A DNA stretch of 64,000 nt from Streptomyces sp. ISL-43. Its GTDB lineage: Bacteria > Actinomycetota > Actinomycetes > Streptomycetales > Streptomycetaceae. The stretch is taken from positions 1-64,000 of the forward strand of contig NZ_JAGGOT010000012.1 of NCBI RefSeq assembly GCF_018614195.1, given 5' to 3'. Both the position numbers and the translations under genes were made by a program. Position 1 is the stretch's first letter. The number at the start of each line of letters is the position of its first letter. This document shows positions 8,983-16,652 of this stretch, one piece after another. The notes beneath the pieces were generated by a model. It was given only the letters and a program-made list of their open reading frames with translations, was not told the origin of the DNA and did not search any database.

Positions 8983-9008
8983 CGCAGTTCAGCAGTAACG
9001 CAGTGCTT

Positions 9009-9081
9009 GCCCCCGTTGTGTAGCGGCCTAGCACGCCGCCCTCTCAAGGCGGTAGCGCCGGTTCGAATCCGGTCGGGGGTA
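9009..9081 (+). tRNA. tRNA-Glu (CTC)
   Basis: 73 nt, acceptor GCCCCCG/CGGGGGT (G-U closing pair) and discriminator A. Anticodon stem CCGCC/GGCGG with loop CTCTCAA gives anticodon CTC (Glu). First of three identical copies; CCA not encoded. Confidence 0.95.
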
Positions 9082-9142
9082 CAGATCCTTCCCGCGAGAT
9101 CTCCAGGGTCGCACCCGGATGTTTTGATGCAGGATCGCTAGG

Positions 9143-9215
9143 GCCCCCGTTGTGTAGCGGCCTAGCACGCCGCCCTCTCAAGGCGGTAGCGCCGGTTCGA
9201 ATCCGGTCGGGGGTA
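9143..9215 (+). tRNA. tRNA-Glu (CTC), second copy
   Basis: Identical in sequence to the tRNA-Glu at 9009-9081: same acceptor stem, CTC anticodon loop and T-arm. It breaks the otherwise alternating Gln-Glu order. Confidence 0.95.
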
Positions 9216-9239
9216 CGGTGTCTAGCTGGTCTAGACCTG

Positions 9240-9311
9240 TGGGCTATAGTGTAATTGGCAACACGAGAGTTTCTGGTTCTCTTATTCTAGGTTCGAGTCC
9301 TGGTAGCCCAG
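9240..9311 (+). tRNA. tRNA-Gln (CTG), second copy
   Basis: Identical to the tRNA-Gln at 8911-8982, including the trailing AGCGCAGT context, which points to duplication of a Gln-Glu unit. Confidence 0.95.
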
Positions 9312-9333
9312 CGCAGTACCGCAGTAGCAGCTA

Positions 9334-9406
9334 GCCCCCGTTGTGTAGCGGCCTAGCACGCCGCCCTCTCAAGGCGGTAGCGCCGGTTCGAATCCGGTCG
9401 GGGGTA
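9334..9406 (+). tRNA. tRNA-Glu (CTC), third copy
   Basis: Third identical copy of the CTC tRNA-Glu, last gene of the cluster, directly followed by an intrinsic terminator. Confidence 0.95.
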
Positions 9407-9415
9407 CGCACAGGA

Positions 9416-9446
9416 GAGGCCTTCCGCGTTCATCGCGGAGGGCCTC
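9416..9446 (+). terminator. Intrinsic terminator of the tRNA cluster
   Basis: 13-bp stem GAGGCCTTCCGCG/CGCGGAGGGCCTC with one G-U pair and a 5-nt loop, followed by TTCTTCGTTT. Placed 10 nt after the last tRNA. Confidence 0.9.
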
Positions 9447-9557
9447 TTCTTCGTTTCACGGACAAGGCGCACAAGTATGGGCCCGAAGGCGCGCGTTCGG
9501 ACGTGTGCGGCGTCGTGCGCGCCCCCGGGCCCGGGGGAGTGGTGGGAGGTCGGAAGG

Positions 9558-10274
9558 TCAGCTGGAGCGGCGCAGGGCCTCGGTCAGGCGGGCCGCCGCG
9601 TCGATGACGGCCTGGGCGTGCATGCGCCCCGGGTGCCGGGTCAGGCGCTCGATCGGTCCGGAGACCGACACGGAGGCCACCACCCGGTTCGAGGGGCCGC
9701 GCACCGGTGCCGATACGGAGGCCACGCCGGGCTCCCGCTCGCCGATCGACTGCGCCCAGCCGCGGCGCCGTACGCCCGAGAGCGCCGTCGCCGTGAAGCG
9801 CGCGCCCTGCAGGCCGCGGTGGAGCCGCTCGGGCTCCTCCCAGGCCATCAGGATCTGCGCGGCCGAGCCGGCCTTCATCGGAAGCGTGGAGCCCACCGGG
9901 ACGGTGTCCCGCAGGCCCGACAGCCGCTCGGCGGCCGCCACGCAGATGCGCATGTCGCCCTGACGCCGGTAGAGCTGCGCGCTCTCTCCCGTCACGTCCC
10001 GGAGGTGGGTGAGCACCGGTCCGGCCGTGGCCAGCAGGCGGTCCTCGCCGGCCGCGGCGGCGAGCTCCGCCAGCCGCGGTCCGAGGATGAACCGGCCCTG
10101 CATGTCCCTCGCCACCATCCGGTGGTGTTCCAGTGCCACGGCAAGGCGATGTGCCGTGGGTCGTGCGAGCCCTGTCGCCGCGACCAGCCCGGCGAGGGTG
10201 GCCGGACCGGACTCCAGTGCGCTCAATACCAGAGCTGCCTTGTCGAGAACGCCGACGCCGCTAGAGTTGTCCAT
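9558..10274 (-). CDS. ndgR: IclR-family transcriptional regulator NdgR
   Basis: 238 residues from ATG 10274 (MDNSSGVGVLDKAALVLSAL); the open frame 29 codons further upstream is ignored because it crosses the operator. N-terminal winged helix-turn-helix (about 8-70, LAGLVAATGLARPTAHRLAVAL), then the IclR effector domain (about 80-238). The sequence matches my memory of NdgR/AreB, an IclR regulator of amino-acid metabolism that controls leuCD in Streptomyces; divergence from leuC supports this. A 21-bp palindrome just upstream of its own start probably mediates autoregulation and leuC control. Confidence 0.93.
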   Translation of the reverse strand: MDNSSGVGVLDKAALVLSALESGPATLAGLVAATGLARPTAHRLAVALEHHRMVARDMQGRFILGPRLAELAAAAGEDRLLATAGPVLTHLRDVTGESAQLYRRQGDMRICVAAAERLSGLRDTVPVGSTLPMKAGSAAQILMAWEEPERLHRGLQGARFTATALSGVRRRGWAQSIGEREPGVASVSAPVRGPSNRVVASVSVSGPIERLTRHPGRMHAQAVIDAAARLTEALRRSS

Positions 10275-10286
10275 GAAACGATATTC

Positions 10287-10307
10287 GCGTCTCACACTGT
10301 GAAACGC
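10287..10307. promoter_or_regulatory. Palindromic operator between ndgR and leuC, likely NdgR site
   Basis: Inverted repeat GCGTCTCACA-C-TGTGAAACGC with a single mismatched pair out of ten. It lies 12 bp upstream of the ndgR ATG and about 150 bp upstream of leuC. IclR regulators bind such dyads in shared divergent promoters; assignment to NdgR is inference from position. Confidence 0.65.
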
Positions 10308-10458
10308 AAGTTCAATTTTTCCAAGAACGAGCGAGTCTGTATGTGCGGGTCCACGAACCACTGGGTCCGAGCCGTCGTCCGGGACGTGGGGTACGGGCGA
10401 TCAGGCGCACAAGATCTCTATGAAGCGCCGGCACAACCGGCCGGCCGGAGGGAAAGCG

Positions 10459-11883
10459 ATGGGTAGGACACTCGCGGAGAAGGTCTGGGACGACCATGTC
10501 GTCCGGCGCGCGGAGGGCGAGCCCGATCTCCTCTTCATCGATCTGCACCTGCTGCACGAGGTGACCAGCCCGCAGGCCTTCGAGGGTCTGCGCCAGGCCG
10601 GCCGCAAGGTCCGCCGTCTCGACCTCACCATCGCGACCGAGGACCACAACACCCCCACGATCGACATCGACAAGCCGATCGCGGATCCGGTCTCCCGGGC
10701 CCAGCTCGAGACGCTGCGGGCGAACTGCGCGGAGTTCGGCGTACGCCTGCACTCGCTGGGCGACGTGGAGCAGGGTGTCGTCCACGTCGTGGGGCCGCAG
10801 CTGGGCCTGACCCAGCCGGGCACCACGGTGGTCTGCGGCGACTCGCACACCTCCACGCACGGCGCCTTCGGCGCGCTGGCCTTCGGCATCGGCACGAGCC
10901 AGGTCGAGCACGTGCTGGCGACCCAGACGCTGCCCCTGGCCCGCCCCAAGACGATGGCGATCACCGTCACCGGCGCGCTGGCCGACGGCGTCACCGCCAA
11001 GGACCTGATCCTGGCGATCATCGCCAAGATCGGCACCGGCGGCGGCCAGGGCTACATCCTGGAGTACCGCGGCAAGGCCATCGAGCAGCTGTCGATGGAA
11101 GCCCGCATGACCATCTGCAACATGTCGATCGAGGCCGGCGCCCGCGCGGGCATGATCGCCCCCGACCAGACCACCTTCGACTACCTCCAGGGCCGCGACC
11201 ACGCCCCGGCGGGCGAGGACTGGGACGCGGCGGTCGCGTACTGGAAGACCCTGCGCACCGACGAGGACGCGGTCTTCGACGCCGAGGTCGTCATCGACGG
11301 CACCACGCTGTCCCCGTTCGTCACCTGGGGCACCAACCCGGGCCAGGGCGCGCCGCTGTCGGCCGACGTCCCCGACCCTGCTTCGTACGAGGACGCTTCG
11401 GAGCGCCACGCCGCCGAAAAGGCCCTGGAGTACATGGGGTTGACCGCCGGGCAGCCGCTGCGCGACATCAAGGTCGACACCGTCTTCGTAGGTTCCTGCA
11501 CCAACGGCCGCATCGAGGACCTGCGCGCCGTCGCCGGCATCATCGAGGGCCGCAAAGTCGCCGACGGCGTACGGATGCTGGTCGTCCCGGGCTCCGTCCG
11601 GGTCGCCCTGCAGGCCGTGGCGGAGGGCCTGGACAAGGTCTTCAAGGAGGCCGGCGCCGAATGGCGGCACGCGGGCTGCTCGATGTGTCTGGGCATGAAC
11701 CCCGACCAACTGGCGCCTGGTGAGCGCTCCGCGTCCACCTCCAACCGCAACTTCGAGGGCCGGCAGGGCAAGGGCGGGCGCACCCACCTGGTCTCCCCGC
11801 AGGTGGCCGCCGCCACCGCGGTGCTGGGCCACCTGGCCTCGCCCGCCGACCTGTCCGACGCCACCGCGACCGCCGGAGTCTGA
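10459..11883 (+). CDS. leuC: 3-isopropylmalate dehydratase large subunit
   Basis: 474 residues from ATG 10459 ([15 protein letters not shown]), preceded by GGAGGG at 6-7 nt; an in-frame ATG at 10420 lacks this and is not family-like. Aconitase-fold catalytic subunit with the three [4Fe-4S] cysteines in [11 protein letters not shown] and [12 protein letters not shown], plus [21 protein letters not shown]. With LeuD it isomerises 2-isopropylmalate to 3-isopropylmalate in leucine synthesis. First gene of leuCD, 5 nt before leuD, and probably under NdgR control. Confidence 0.97.
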   Translation: MGRTLAEKVWDDHVVRRAEGEPDLLFIDLHLLHEVTSPQAFEGLRQAGRKVRRLDLTIATEDHNTPTIDIDKPIADPVSRAQLETLRANCAEFGVRLHSLGDVEQGVVHVVGPQLGLTQPGTTVVCGDSHTSTHGAFGALAFGIGTSQVEHVLATQTLPLARPKTMAITVTGALADGVTAKDLILAIIAKIGTGGGQGYILEYRGKAIEQLSMEARMTICNMSIEAGARAGMIAPDQTTFDYLQGRDHAPAGEDWDAAVAYWKTLRTDEDAVFDAEVVIDGTTLSPFVTWGTNPGQGAPLSADVPDPASYEDASERHAAEKALEYMGLTAGQPLRDIKVDTVFVGSCTNGRIEDLRAVAGIIEGRKVADGVRMLVVPGSVRVALQAVAEGLDKVFKEAGAEWRHAGCSMCLGMNPDQLAPGERSASTSNRNFEGRQGKGGRTHLVSPQVAAATAVLGHLASPADLSDATATAGV

Positions 11884-11888
11884 GAACG

Positions 11889-12482
11889 ATGGAAGCCTTC
11901 ACCACCCACACCGGCCGGGCCGTCCCGCTGCGCCGCAGCAACGTCGACACCGACCAGATCATCCCGGCCCACTGGCTGAAGAAGATCACCCGCGACGGGT
12001 TCGAGGACGGGCTCTTCGAGGCCTGGCGCAAGGACCCGGAGTTCATCACGAACCGTCCGGAGCGCGAGGGTGCGACCGTCCTGGTCGCCGGTCCCGACTT
12101 CGGCACCGGCTCCTCGCGCGAACACGCCGTCTGGGCCCTGCAGAACTTCGGCTTCAAGGCGGTCATCTCCTCCCGCTACGCCGACATCTTCCGCGGCAAC
12201 TCGCTGAAGAACGGTCTGCTGACCGTCGTCCTGCCCCAGGAGACCGTCGAGCGGCTGTGGAAGCTGACCGAGGCCGACCCCACCGCCGAGATCACGGTCG
12301 ACCTGGTCGACCGCCAGGTTCGAGCCGAAGGCGTCGTCGCGGAGTTCGAACTCGACGACAATGCCCGCTGGCGGCTGCTGGAGGGTCTGGACGACATCTC
12401 GCTCACCCTTCAGAACGAAGCGGACATCGCCATTTACGAAAGCGGCCGGCCCACCTTCAAGCCGCGCACGATTCAGGCGTGA
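11889..12482 (+). CDS. leuD: 3-isopropylmalate dehydratase small subunit
   Basis: 197 residues, normal length. Swivelling domain with [15 protein letters not shown] near the N-terminus and the substrate-loop [17 protein letters not shown] near residues 63-79. Pairs with LeuC. Five nucleotides after the leuC stop, so co-transcribed; a 14-bp hairpin follows 50 nt downstream. Confidence 0.97.
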   Translation: MEAFTTHTGRAVPLRRSNVDTDQIIPAHWLKKITRDGFEDGLFEAWRKDPEFITNRPEREGATVLVAGPDFGTGSSREHAVWALQNFGFKAVISSRYADIFRGNSLKNGLLTVVLPQETVERLWKLTEADPTAEITVDLVDRQVRAEGVVAEFELDDNARWRLLEGLDDISLTLQNEADIAIYESGRPTFKPRTIQA

Positions 12483-12532
12483 TTCCGGCCTGATCAGGGC
12501 TTATTCACCCTAGGGTGATCACATCGCCAACA

Positions 12533-12564
12533 CTGTGCCCCCTGCCTTCCGGCAGGGGGCACAG
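12533..12564 (+). terminator. Hairpin terminator after leuCD
   Basis: Perfect 14-bp stem CTGTGCCCCCTGCC/GGCAGGGGGCACAG with TTCC loop. No U tract follows, as is common in Streptomyces. Confidence 0.75.
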
Positions 12565-12619
12565 CTGTGTGTTGAGGCCCCGTGAGGCGACAACTCGCCC
12601 CAGATGGCACAATCTGTGC

Positions 12620-12847
12620 ATGGAACGCGACAGTCAACTTGAGCTCTACGAACTCGTCGCGGACCGATTGAAAGAAGCACACACAAGGGTGCGCGAACTG
12701 CAAGTCCCGGAGGGCGTAAGGATGGCGCTGTCCCGGAAGCTGTTGGTCGTCACGGCTGCGGCGAAGCATGATCTCGCCGATGCGGCAAGGCGCCTGGACA
12801 GGTTGATGAAGGACCTCGACGAGGGTCGATTCCCTGAAGGCGACTGA
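12620..12847 (+). CDS. Small conserved hypothetical protein
   Basis: 75 residues from ATG 12620 (MERDSQLELYELVADRLKEA). Charged, helix-rich, with heptad-like spacing across most of its length and no cysteines or membrane segment. Lies between leuD and hupS, as in other streptomycetes I recall. No Shine-Dalgarno is visible; CACAAT at 12608-12613 ends 6 nt before the ATG, fitting a leaderless transcript. Function unknown. Confidence 0.75.
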   Translation: MERDSQLELYELVADRLKEAHTRVRELQVPEGVRMALSRKLLVVTAAAKHDLADAARRLDRLMKDLDEGRFPEGD

Positions 12848-12992
12848 TGCGAAGGAACTCCGTAACGGCCTACAGCGTTGCGGCACTAGGGTGATAAGCC
12901 CGTTTCGTGTTTGATTTGCGGTATATATCCGCCTAACGTGCGAAATAAGCTTGAACACATTCGTTCTGGCGAAGTCTCCGAAGGGGAAGACG

Positions 12993-13676
12993 TTGAACAA
13001 GGCGCAGCTCGTAGAAGCGATTGCCGACAAGCTGGGCGGCCGTCAGCAGGCCGCGGACGCTGTCGACGCGGTACTGGACGCCATCGTCCGCGCGACCGTC
13101 GCGGGCGACCGGGTCTCGGTCACGGGCTTCGGCTCGTTCGAGAAGGTCGACCGCCCGGCCCGCTACGCACGCAACCCGCAGACGGGTGAGCGCGTCCGGG
13201 TCAAGAAGACCTCGGTTCCCCGCTTCCGTGCGGGCCAGGGGTTCAAGGATCTGGTCGCCGGCACCAAGAAGCTGCCCAAGGGCGGCGAGGTGTCGGTGAA
13301 GAAGGCACCCAAGGGCAGCCTCACGGGTGGCTCTTCCGCCGCCGCCGCCACGGTGAAGAAGGCCGCGGCGAAGAAGGCCACCACCGCCAAGAAGGCGGCT
13401 GCCAAGACCGCGGTCGCCAAGAAGGTCACGGCCAAGAAGGTCGCCACCACCGCCAAGAAGACGGCCGCGAAGACCGCCGTGGCGAAGAAGGCCGCGCCCG
13501 CGGCCAAGAAGGCGACCGTCAAGAAGGCCGCGGCGACGGCGAAGAAGGCCACCGCCACCGCGAAGAAGACCGCTCCGGCGGCCAAGAAGGCCACCGCCGC
13601 GACGAAGGCGCCCGCCAAGAAGACGGCGACGCGCAAGGCCACCGCGAAGAAGGCCACCGCCCGCAAGACCAAGTAG
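12993..13676 (+). CDS. hupS: HU-family nucleoid protein with Lys/Ala-rich tail (HupS)
   Basis: I start at TTG 12993 (LNKAQLVEAIADKLGG) because AAGGGGAAG sits at good spacing and HU begins here; the frame extends upstream to 12951. Residues 1-94 are a normal HU domain (GFGSFEKVDRPARYARNPQTGE, VPRFRAGQGFKDLV). The remaining ~130 residues are an actinobacterial histone-H1-like tail of repeated AAKKAT/VAKK units ending TARKTK. Two-domain HU proteins of this kind compact spore nucleoids in Streptomyces. 227 residues in total. A strong hairpin follows. Confidence 0.93.
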   Translation: MNKAQLVEAIADKLGGRQQAADAVDAVLDAIVRATVAGDRVSVTGFGSFEKVDRPARYARNPQTGERVRVKKTSVPRFRAGQGFKDLVAGTKKLPKGGEVSVKKAPKGSLTGGSSAAAATVKKAAAKKATTAKKAAAKTAVAKKVTAKKVATTAKKTAAKTAVAKKAAPAAKKATVKKAAATAKKATATAKKTAPAAKKATAATKAPAKKTATRKATAKKATARKTK

Positions 13677-13693
13677 GGCAGGAGTTCACGCGC

Positions 13694-13728
13694 CGGGCCG
13701 GCTTCCCCACCTCGGGGAAGCCGGCCCG
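13694..13728 (+). terminator. Terminator after hupS
   Basis: 15-bp perfect stem CGGGCCGGCTTCCCC/GGGGAAGCCGGCCCG with 5-nt loop, 18 nt after the hupS stop. It can also serve the converging cofC gene. Confidence 0.85.
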
Positions 13729-13805
13729 CGGTGCGTTAGCGCAGGTCGCGGCCGCCAAGCCCGCGGCCTTGAAGGCCGTGGCGGGGAAGGCCGCGGCGGG
13801 GGAAG

Positions 13806-14609
13806 TCAGAACGTCAGCAGCGTCACCAGGGTGATCCGCAGGCCCGCGCCCTCGCCGTCCGTCTCGATCCGGACCCGCTGCCCGGGGCGCAGCAGCCGCA
13901 GGCCGCCCGCGTCGAACGCCGGGGCCTCGAAGGGCACCGGGGTGCCGTCGTCCAGCAGCACACTGCCGCTGCGGGTCTGGGAGTCGTACGTGTACGCGGT
14001 CGCCTGCATACGGGCACTGTATCGGGCCGTGTGGGGCCCCACGCCGAGGGTGAGGGCCGTCCGCAGATCCGCCGCCGTGTCCACGTCCCGGCGCACGCTG
14101 TCGACGCCTTCCAAGGCCATTTCCACCGCCCCCGACGCCGAATGGCGGGCCCGTGACGGGCCGCCGAACGAGGGTGTCAATTCCACGTCCGGAGCAGCGG
14201 AAAGCAAGGTCGTCCCGATTCCCGCCGCATCCGCCAGAAATGCCCGGGGAAATACCGATGCGGTTTCGAGCACGCGTAGCAATTCGGGCGGCCGCAACGC
14301 CGGCAGGTCGGCATTCATCGCGGCCACCGCCGCCCCCGGCCTGCCCGTACGTATCTCCCGTGCCCCGTGGGCCAGTGCCGCGTTGAGCCCGGCCGCCGGG
14401 GAATCCGGCACGATCCGCGCCCCCAGCCGCGCCAGTTCCGCCCCGGCCGCGGGGTCGTCCGTGACGACCACCACATCGGCGACCGCCGCGCAGGCCAGCG
14501 CCCCCGCGACGGTGTCCAGCGCGAACGCCAGGGCCAGCCCCGGCCGGGATCCGCCGACGGCCTCCGCGAGACGGCTCTTGGCCACCGCCAAGGGCTTCAG
14601 CGGAACCAC
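13806..14609 (-). CDS. cofC: 2-phospho-L-lactate guanylyltransferase with extra C-terminal module
   Basis: 267 residues from GTG 14609. Residues 1-195 are CofC/FbiD-like (nucleotidyltransferase start VPLKPLAVAKSRL, then VVVVTDD, AMNADLPALRPPEL, PSFGGPSRARH), which activates phospholactate or PEP for coenzyme F420. Two oddities. The expected N-terminal residues NAVWSLV lie upstream in frame but have no ATG/GTG/TTG; GGAGGG at 14643-14648 is ideally spaced for a GTC codon at 14633. And with no stop after the CofC domain the frame continues through a 67-residue module starting MQATAYTYDS (ATG at 14009), a compact beta-rich cold-shock-like piece that may be an independently started gene. Convergent with hupS. 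Confidence 0.8.
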   Translation of the reverse strand: MVPLKPLAVAKSRLAEAVGGSRPGLALAFALDTVAGALACAAVADVVVVTDDPAAGAELARLGARIVPDSPAAGLNAALAHGAREIRTGRPGAAVAAMNADLPALRPPELLRVLETASVFPRAFLADAAGIGTTLLSAAPDVELTPSFGGPSRARHSASGAVEMALEGVDSVRRDVDTAADLRTALTLGVGPHTARYSARMQATAYTYDSQTRSGSVLLDDGTPVPFEAPAFDAGGLRLLRPGQRVRIETDGEGAGLRITLVTLLTF

Positions 14610-14853
14610 CAGACTCCAGACGGCGTTCGTGACGGACCCCTTCCCTCCGGTTGTGCTCGCGAGGCCGCGCAGACCATGCGCGGGTCATGACCTGGTCATG
14701 CGTGGGCCCATTGTCACCTCATGCCGGGCGACCCGGGGCCTGACCCGGGTGTGCGGGGCGTACGGTGTTCTCGACAGAGACCGGACCCGGGGCGACACTT
14801 GTCCGGCCCCGAGGCGCCCAAGCCGCGCACCGGTCCTAGAGGAAGGTGTCCGA

Positions 14854-15606
14854 GTGTCCCGCCGCAGAATCGGCTTCTGGTACCGCCTTGCGGCGGCCAT
14901 CGCGAAACCGCCGCTGGTAGTGCTGTTCAAGCGGGACTGGCGGGGAACGGAACATATTCCGGCCGAGGGCGGATTCATCACCGCCGTCAATCACAACTCG
15001 TATCTGGACCCGCTGTCCTACGCGCACTTCCAGTACAACACCGGCCGGGTGCCCCGATTGCTCGGCAAGGCGGCCCTCTTCGACGTCCCGATTGTCGGCG
15101 CGATCCTGCGCGGATCCGGCCAGATCCCCGTCTACCGGGAGTCCACCAACGCCCTGGACGCATTCCGGGCGGCCGTGGATGCGATCGAGAAGGGGGAATG
15201 CGTCGCTTTCTACCCGGAAGGCACCCTCACCCGCGACCCCGACATGTGGCCGATGGCCGGCAAGACCGGCGCCGCACGCGTGGCACTCATGACCAAGGCC
15301 CCCGTCATCCCGGTGGCCCAGTGGGGCGCGAACCTCGCGATGCCGCCCTACGCCAAGGAGAACAAGCTCAGCCTGTTCCCGCGCAAAACCCTCCAGGTCC
15401 TCGCCGGACCGCCCGTGGACCTCTCCGAGTACTACGACCGGGAACCCACCCCGGACGTGCTCAAGGACGTCACCGAAGTCATCATGGCGGCCGTCACCGG
15501 GCTGCTGGAGGAGCTGCGGGGAGAGAAGGCGCCCGCGCAGCCGTACGACCATCGCAAGGCCAGGGCGGAACAGCGGCGCAAAGCCGCGGGGGAGGGCAAC
15601 AAGTGA
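14854..15606 (+). CDS. 1-acyl-sn-glycerol-3-phosphate acyltransferase (PlsC family)
   Basis: 250 residues from GTG 14854 (VSRRRIGFWYRLAAA) with AGGAAGG at 8 nt. Acyltransferase motifs: NHNSYLDPL (HX4D catalytic pair) near residue 45, PVYRES, and YPEGTLTRD near 121. A hydrophobic helix near the N-terminus anchors it at the membrane. Family role: acylation of lysophosphatidate. Its stop overlaps the gpsA start (GTGA), placing glycerol-3-phosphate production and acylation in one operon, followed by ddl. Confidence 0.9.
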   Translation: MSRRRIGFWYRLAAAIAKPPLVVLFKRDWRGTEHIPAEGGFITAVNHNSYLDPLSYAHFQYNTGRVPRLLGKAALFDVPIVGAILRGSGQIPVYRESTNALDAFRAAVDAIEKGECVAFYPEGTLTRDPDMWPMAGKTGAARVALMTKAPVIPVAQWGANLAMPPYAKENKLSLFPRKTLQVLAGPPVDLSEYYDREPTPDVLKDVTEVIMAAVTGLLEELRGEKAPAQPYDHRKARAEQRRKAAGEGNK

Positions 15607-16613
15607 CACGTCCCGTGAAGGCAGCCGTATTCGGAACCGGCTCCTGGGGCACGGCCTTCGCCATGGTGCTCGCCGACGCCGGCTGCGAGGTGGTCCTGTG
15701 GGGCCGCCGCCAGGAGCTCGCCGACGCCGTCAACGACAGCCGGACCAACCCGGACTACCTGCCCGGCGTCGAACTCCCCGCGAACATCCGCGCCACCACC
15801 GACCCGGCCGAGGCCGCGGCGGGCGCCGACTTCACCGTCCTCGCCGTCCCCTCCCAGACCCTGCGCGGCAACCTCGCCGACTGGGCGCCGCTGCTCGCCC
15901 CCGACACCGTGCTCGTCTCCCTGATGAAGGGCGTCGAACTCGGCACCGCCAAGCGGATGAGCGAGGTCATCGAAGAGGTGGCCAAGGTCCCCGCCGGCCG
16001 CGTCGCCGTCGTCACCGGCCCCAACCTGGCCCGCGAGATCGCCGCCCGGCAGCCCGCCGCATCCGTGGTCGCCTGCGTGGACGAAGCAGTCGCCCGGCGC
16101 CTCCAGGCCGCCTGCCACACCCCGTACTTCCGCCCGTACACGAGCACCGACGTCGTCGGCTGCGAGCTCGGCGGCGCCGTCAAGAACGTCATCGGCCTGG
16201 CCGTCGGCATCGCGGACGGCATGGGCCTCGGCGACAACACCAAGGGCTCGCTCATCACCCGGGGCCTCGCCGAAGCCACCCGCCTGGGCCTGGCGATGGG
16301 CGCCGACCCGCTCACCTTCTCCGGCCTCGCGGGCCTCGGCGACCTCGTCGCCACCTGCTCCTCGCCGCTCTCCCGGAACCACACCTTCGGCACCAACCTC
16401 GGCCGCGGGATGACCCTGGAGGAGACCATCGCGGTCACCAAGCAGACCGCCGAGGGCGTCAAGTCCTGCCAGTCCGTGGCCGATCTGGCCCGCCGCCACG
16501 GGGTCGACATGCCGATCACCGACACCGTCGTCGACATCGTCCACCACGGCAAGCCCACCCTGGTCGCCCTCAAGGAACTCATGGGGCGCAGCGCCAAACC
16601 GGAACGGCGCTGA
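15603..16613 (+). CDS. gpsA: Glycerol-3-phosphate dehydrogenase [NAD(P)+]
   Basis: 336 residues from GTG 15603, overlapping the upstream stop by 4 nt. Rossmann motif GTGSWGTAFAMVLA near residues 11-24, catalytic region ELGGAVKNVIGLAVGIADG with the conserved Lys, and NTKGSLITRGLAEATRLG. It reduces dihydroxyacetone phosphate to sn-glycerol-3-phosphate for phospholipid synthesis. Second gene of the plsC-gpsA(-ddl) group. Confidence 0.96.
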   Translation: MTRPVKAAVFGTGSWGTAFAMVLADAGCEVVLWGRRQELADAVNDSRTNPDYLPGVELPANIRATTDPAEAAAGADFTVLAVPSQTLRGNLADWAPLLAPDTVLVSLMKGVELGTAKRMSEVIEEVAKVPAGRVAVVTGPNLAREIAARQPAASVVACVDEAVARRLQAACHTPYFRPYTSTDVVGCELGGAVKNVIGLAVGIADGMGLGDNTKGSLITRGLAEATRLGLAMGADPLTFSGLAGLGDLVATCSSPLSRNHTFGTNLGRGMTLEETIAVTKQTAEGVKSCQSVADLARRHGVDMPITDTVVDIVHHGKPTLVALKELMGRSAKPERR

Positions 16614-16637
16614 CTGCTTTCCGGACGTCCGAGCGGG

Positions 16638-16643
16638 TACCCT
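16638..16643 (+). promoter_or_regulatory. Candidate -10 box before ddl
   Basis: TACCCT ends 9 nt before the ddl ATG at 16653 and no Shine-Dalgarno intervenes, so ddl may have its own leaderless transcript besides read-through from gpsA. Confidence 0.45.
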
Positions 16644-16652
16644 CGTGGCGAT

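Noticed and set aside
8911-9406. Regularly spaced identical repeats, at first glance like a small repeat array
   Set aside because: The repeats are complete tRNA-Gln and tRNA-Glu genes with cloverleaf stems and anticodons; not a CRISPR or transposon remnant.
9447-9557. Candidate integration remnant or attachment site downstream of the tRNA cluster
   Set aside because: No integrase gene and no direct repeat of a tRNA 3' end apart from the complete tRNA copies themselves.
10420-10458. A leader peptide or extended N-terminus for leuC
   Set aside because: The in-frame ATG at 10420 has no ribosome-binding site and its codons contain no leucine run, so neither attenuation nor an extended protein is supported.
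12918-12932. GCGG-TATATAT-CCGC upstream of hupS as an operator
   Set aside because: Only the 4-bp outer arms pair and the centre is out of register; more likely part of an AT-rich promoter than a specific dyad.
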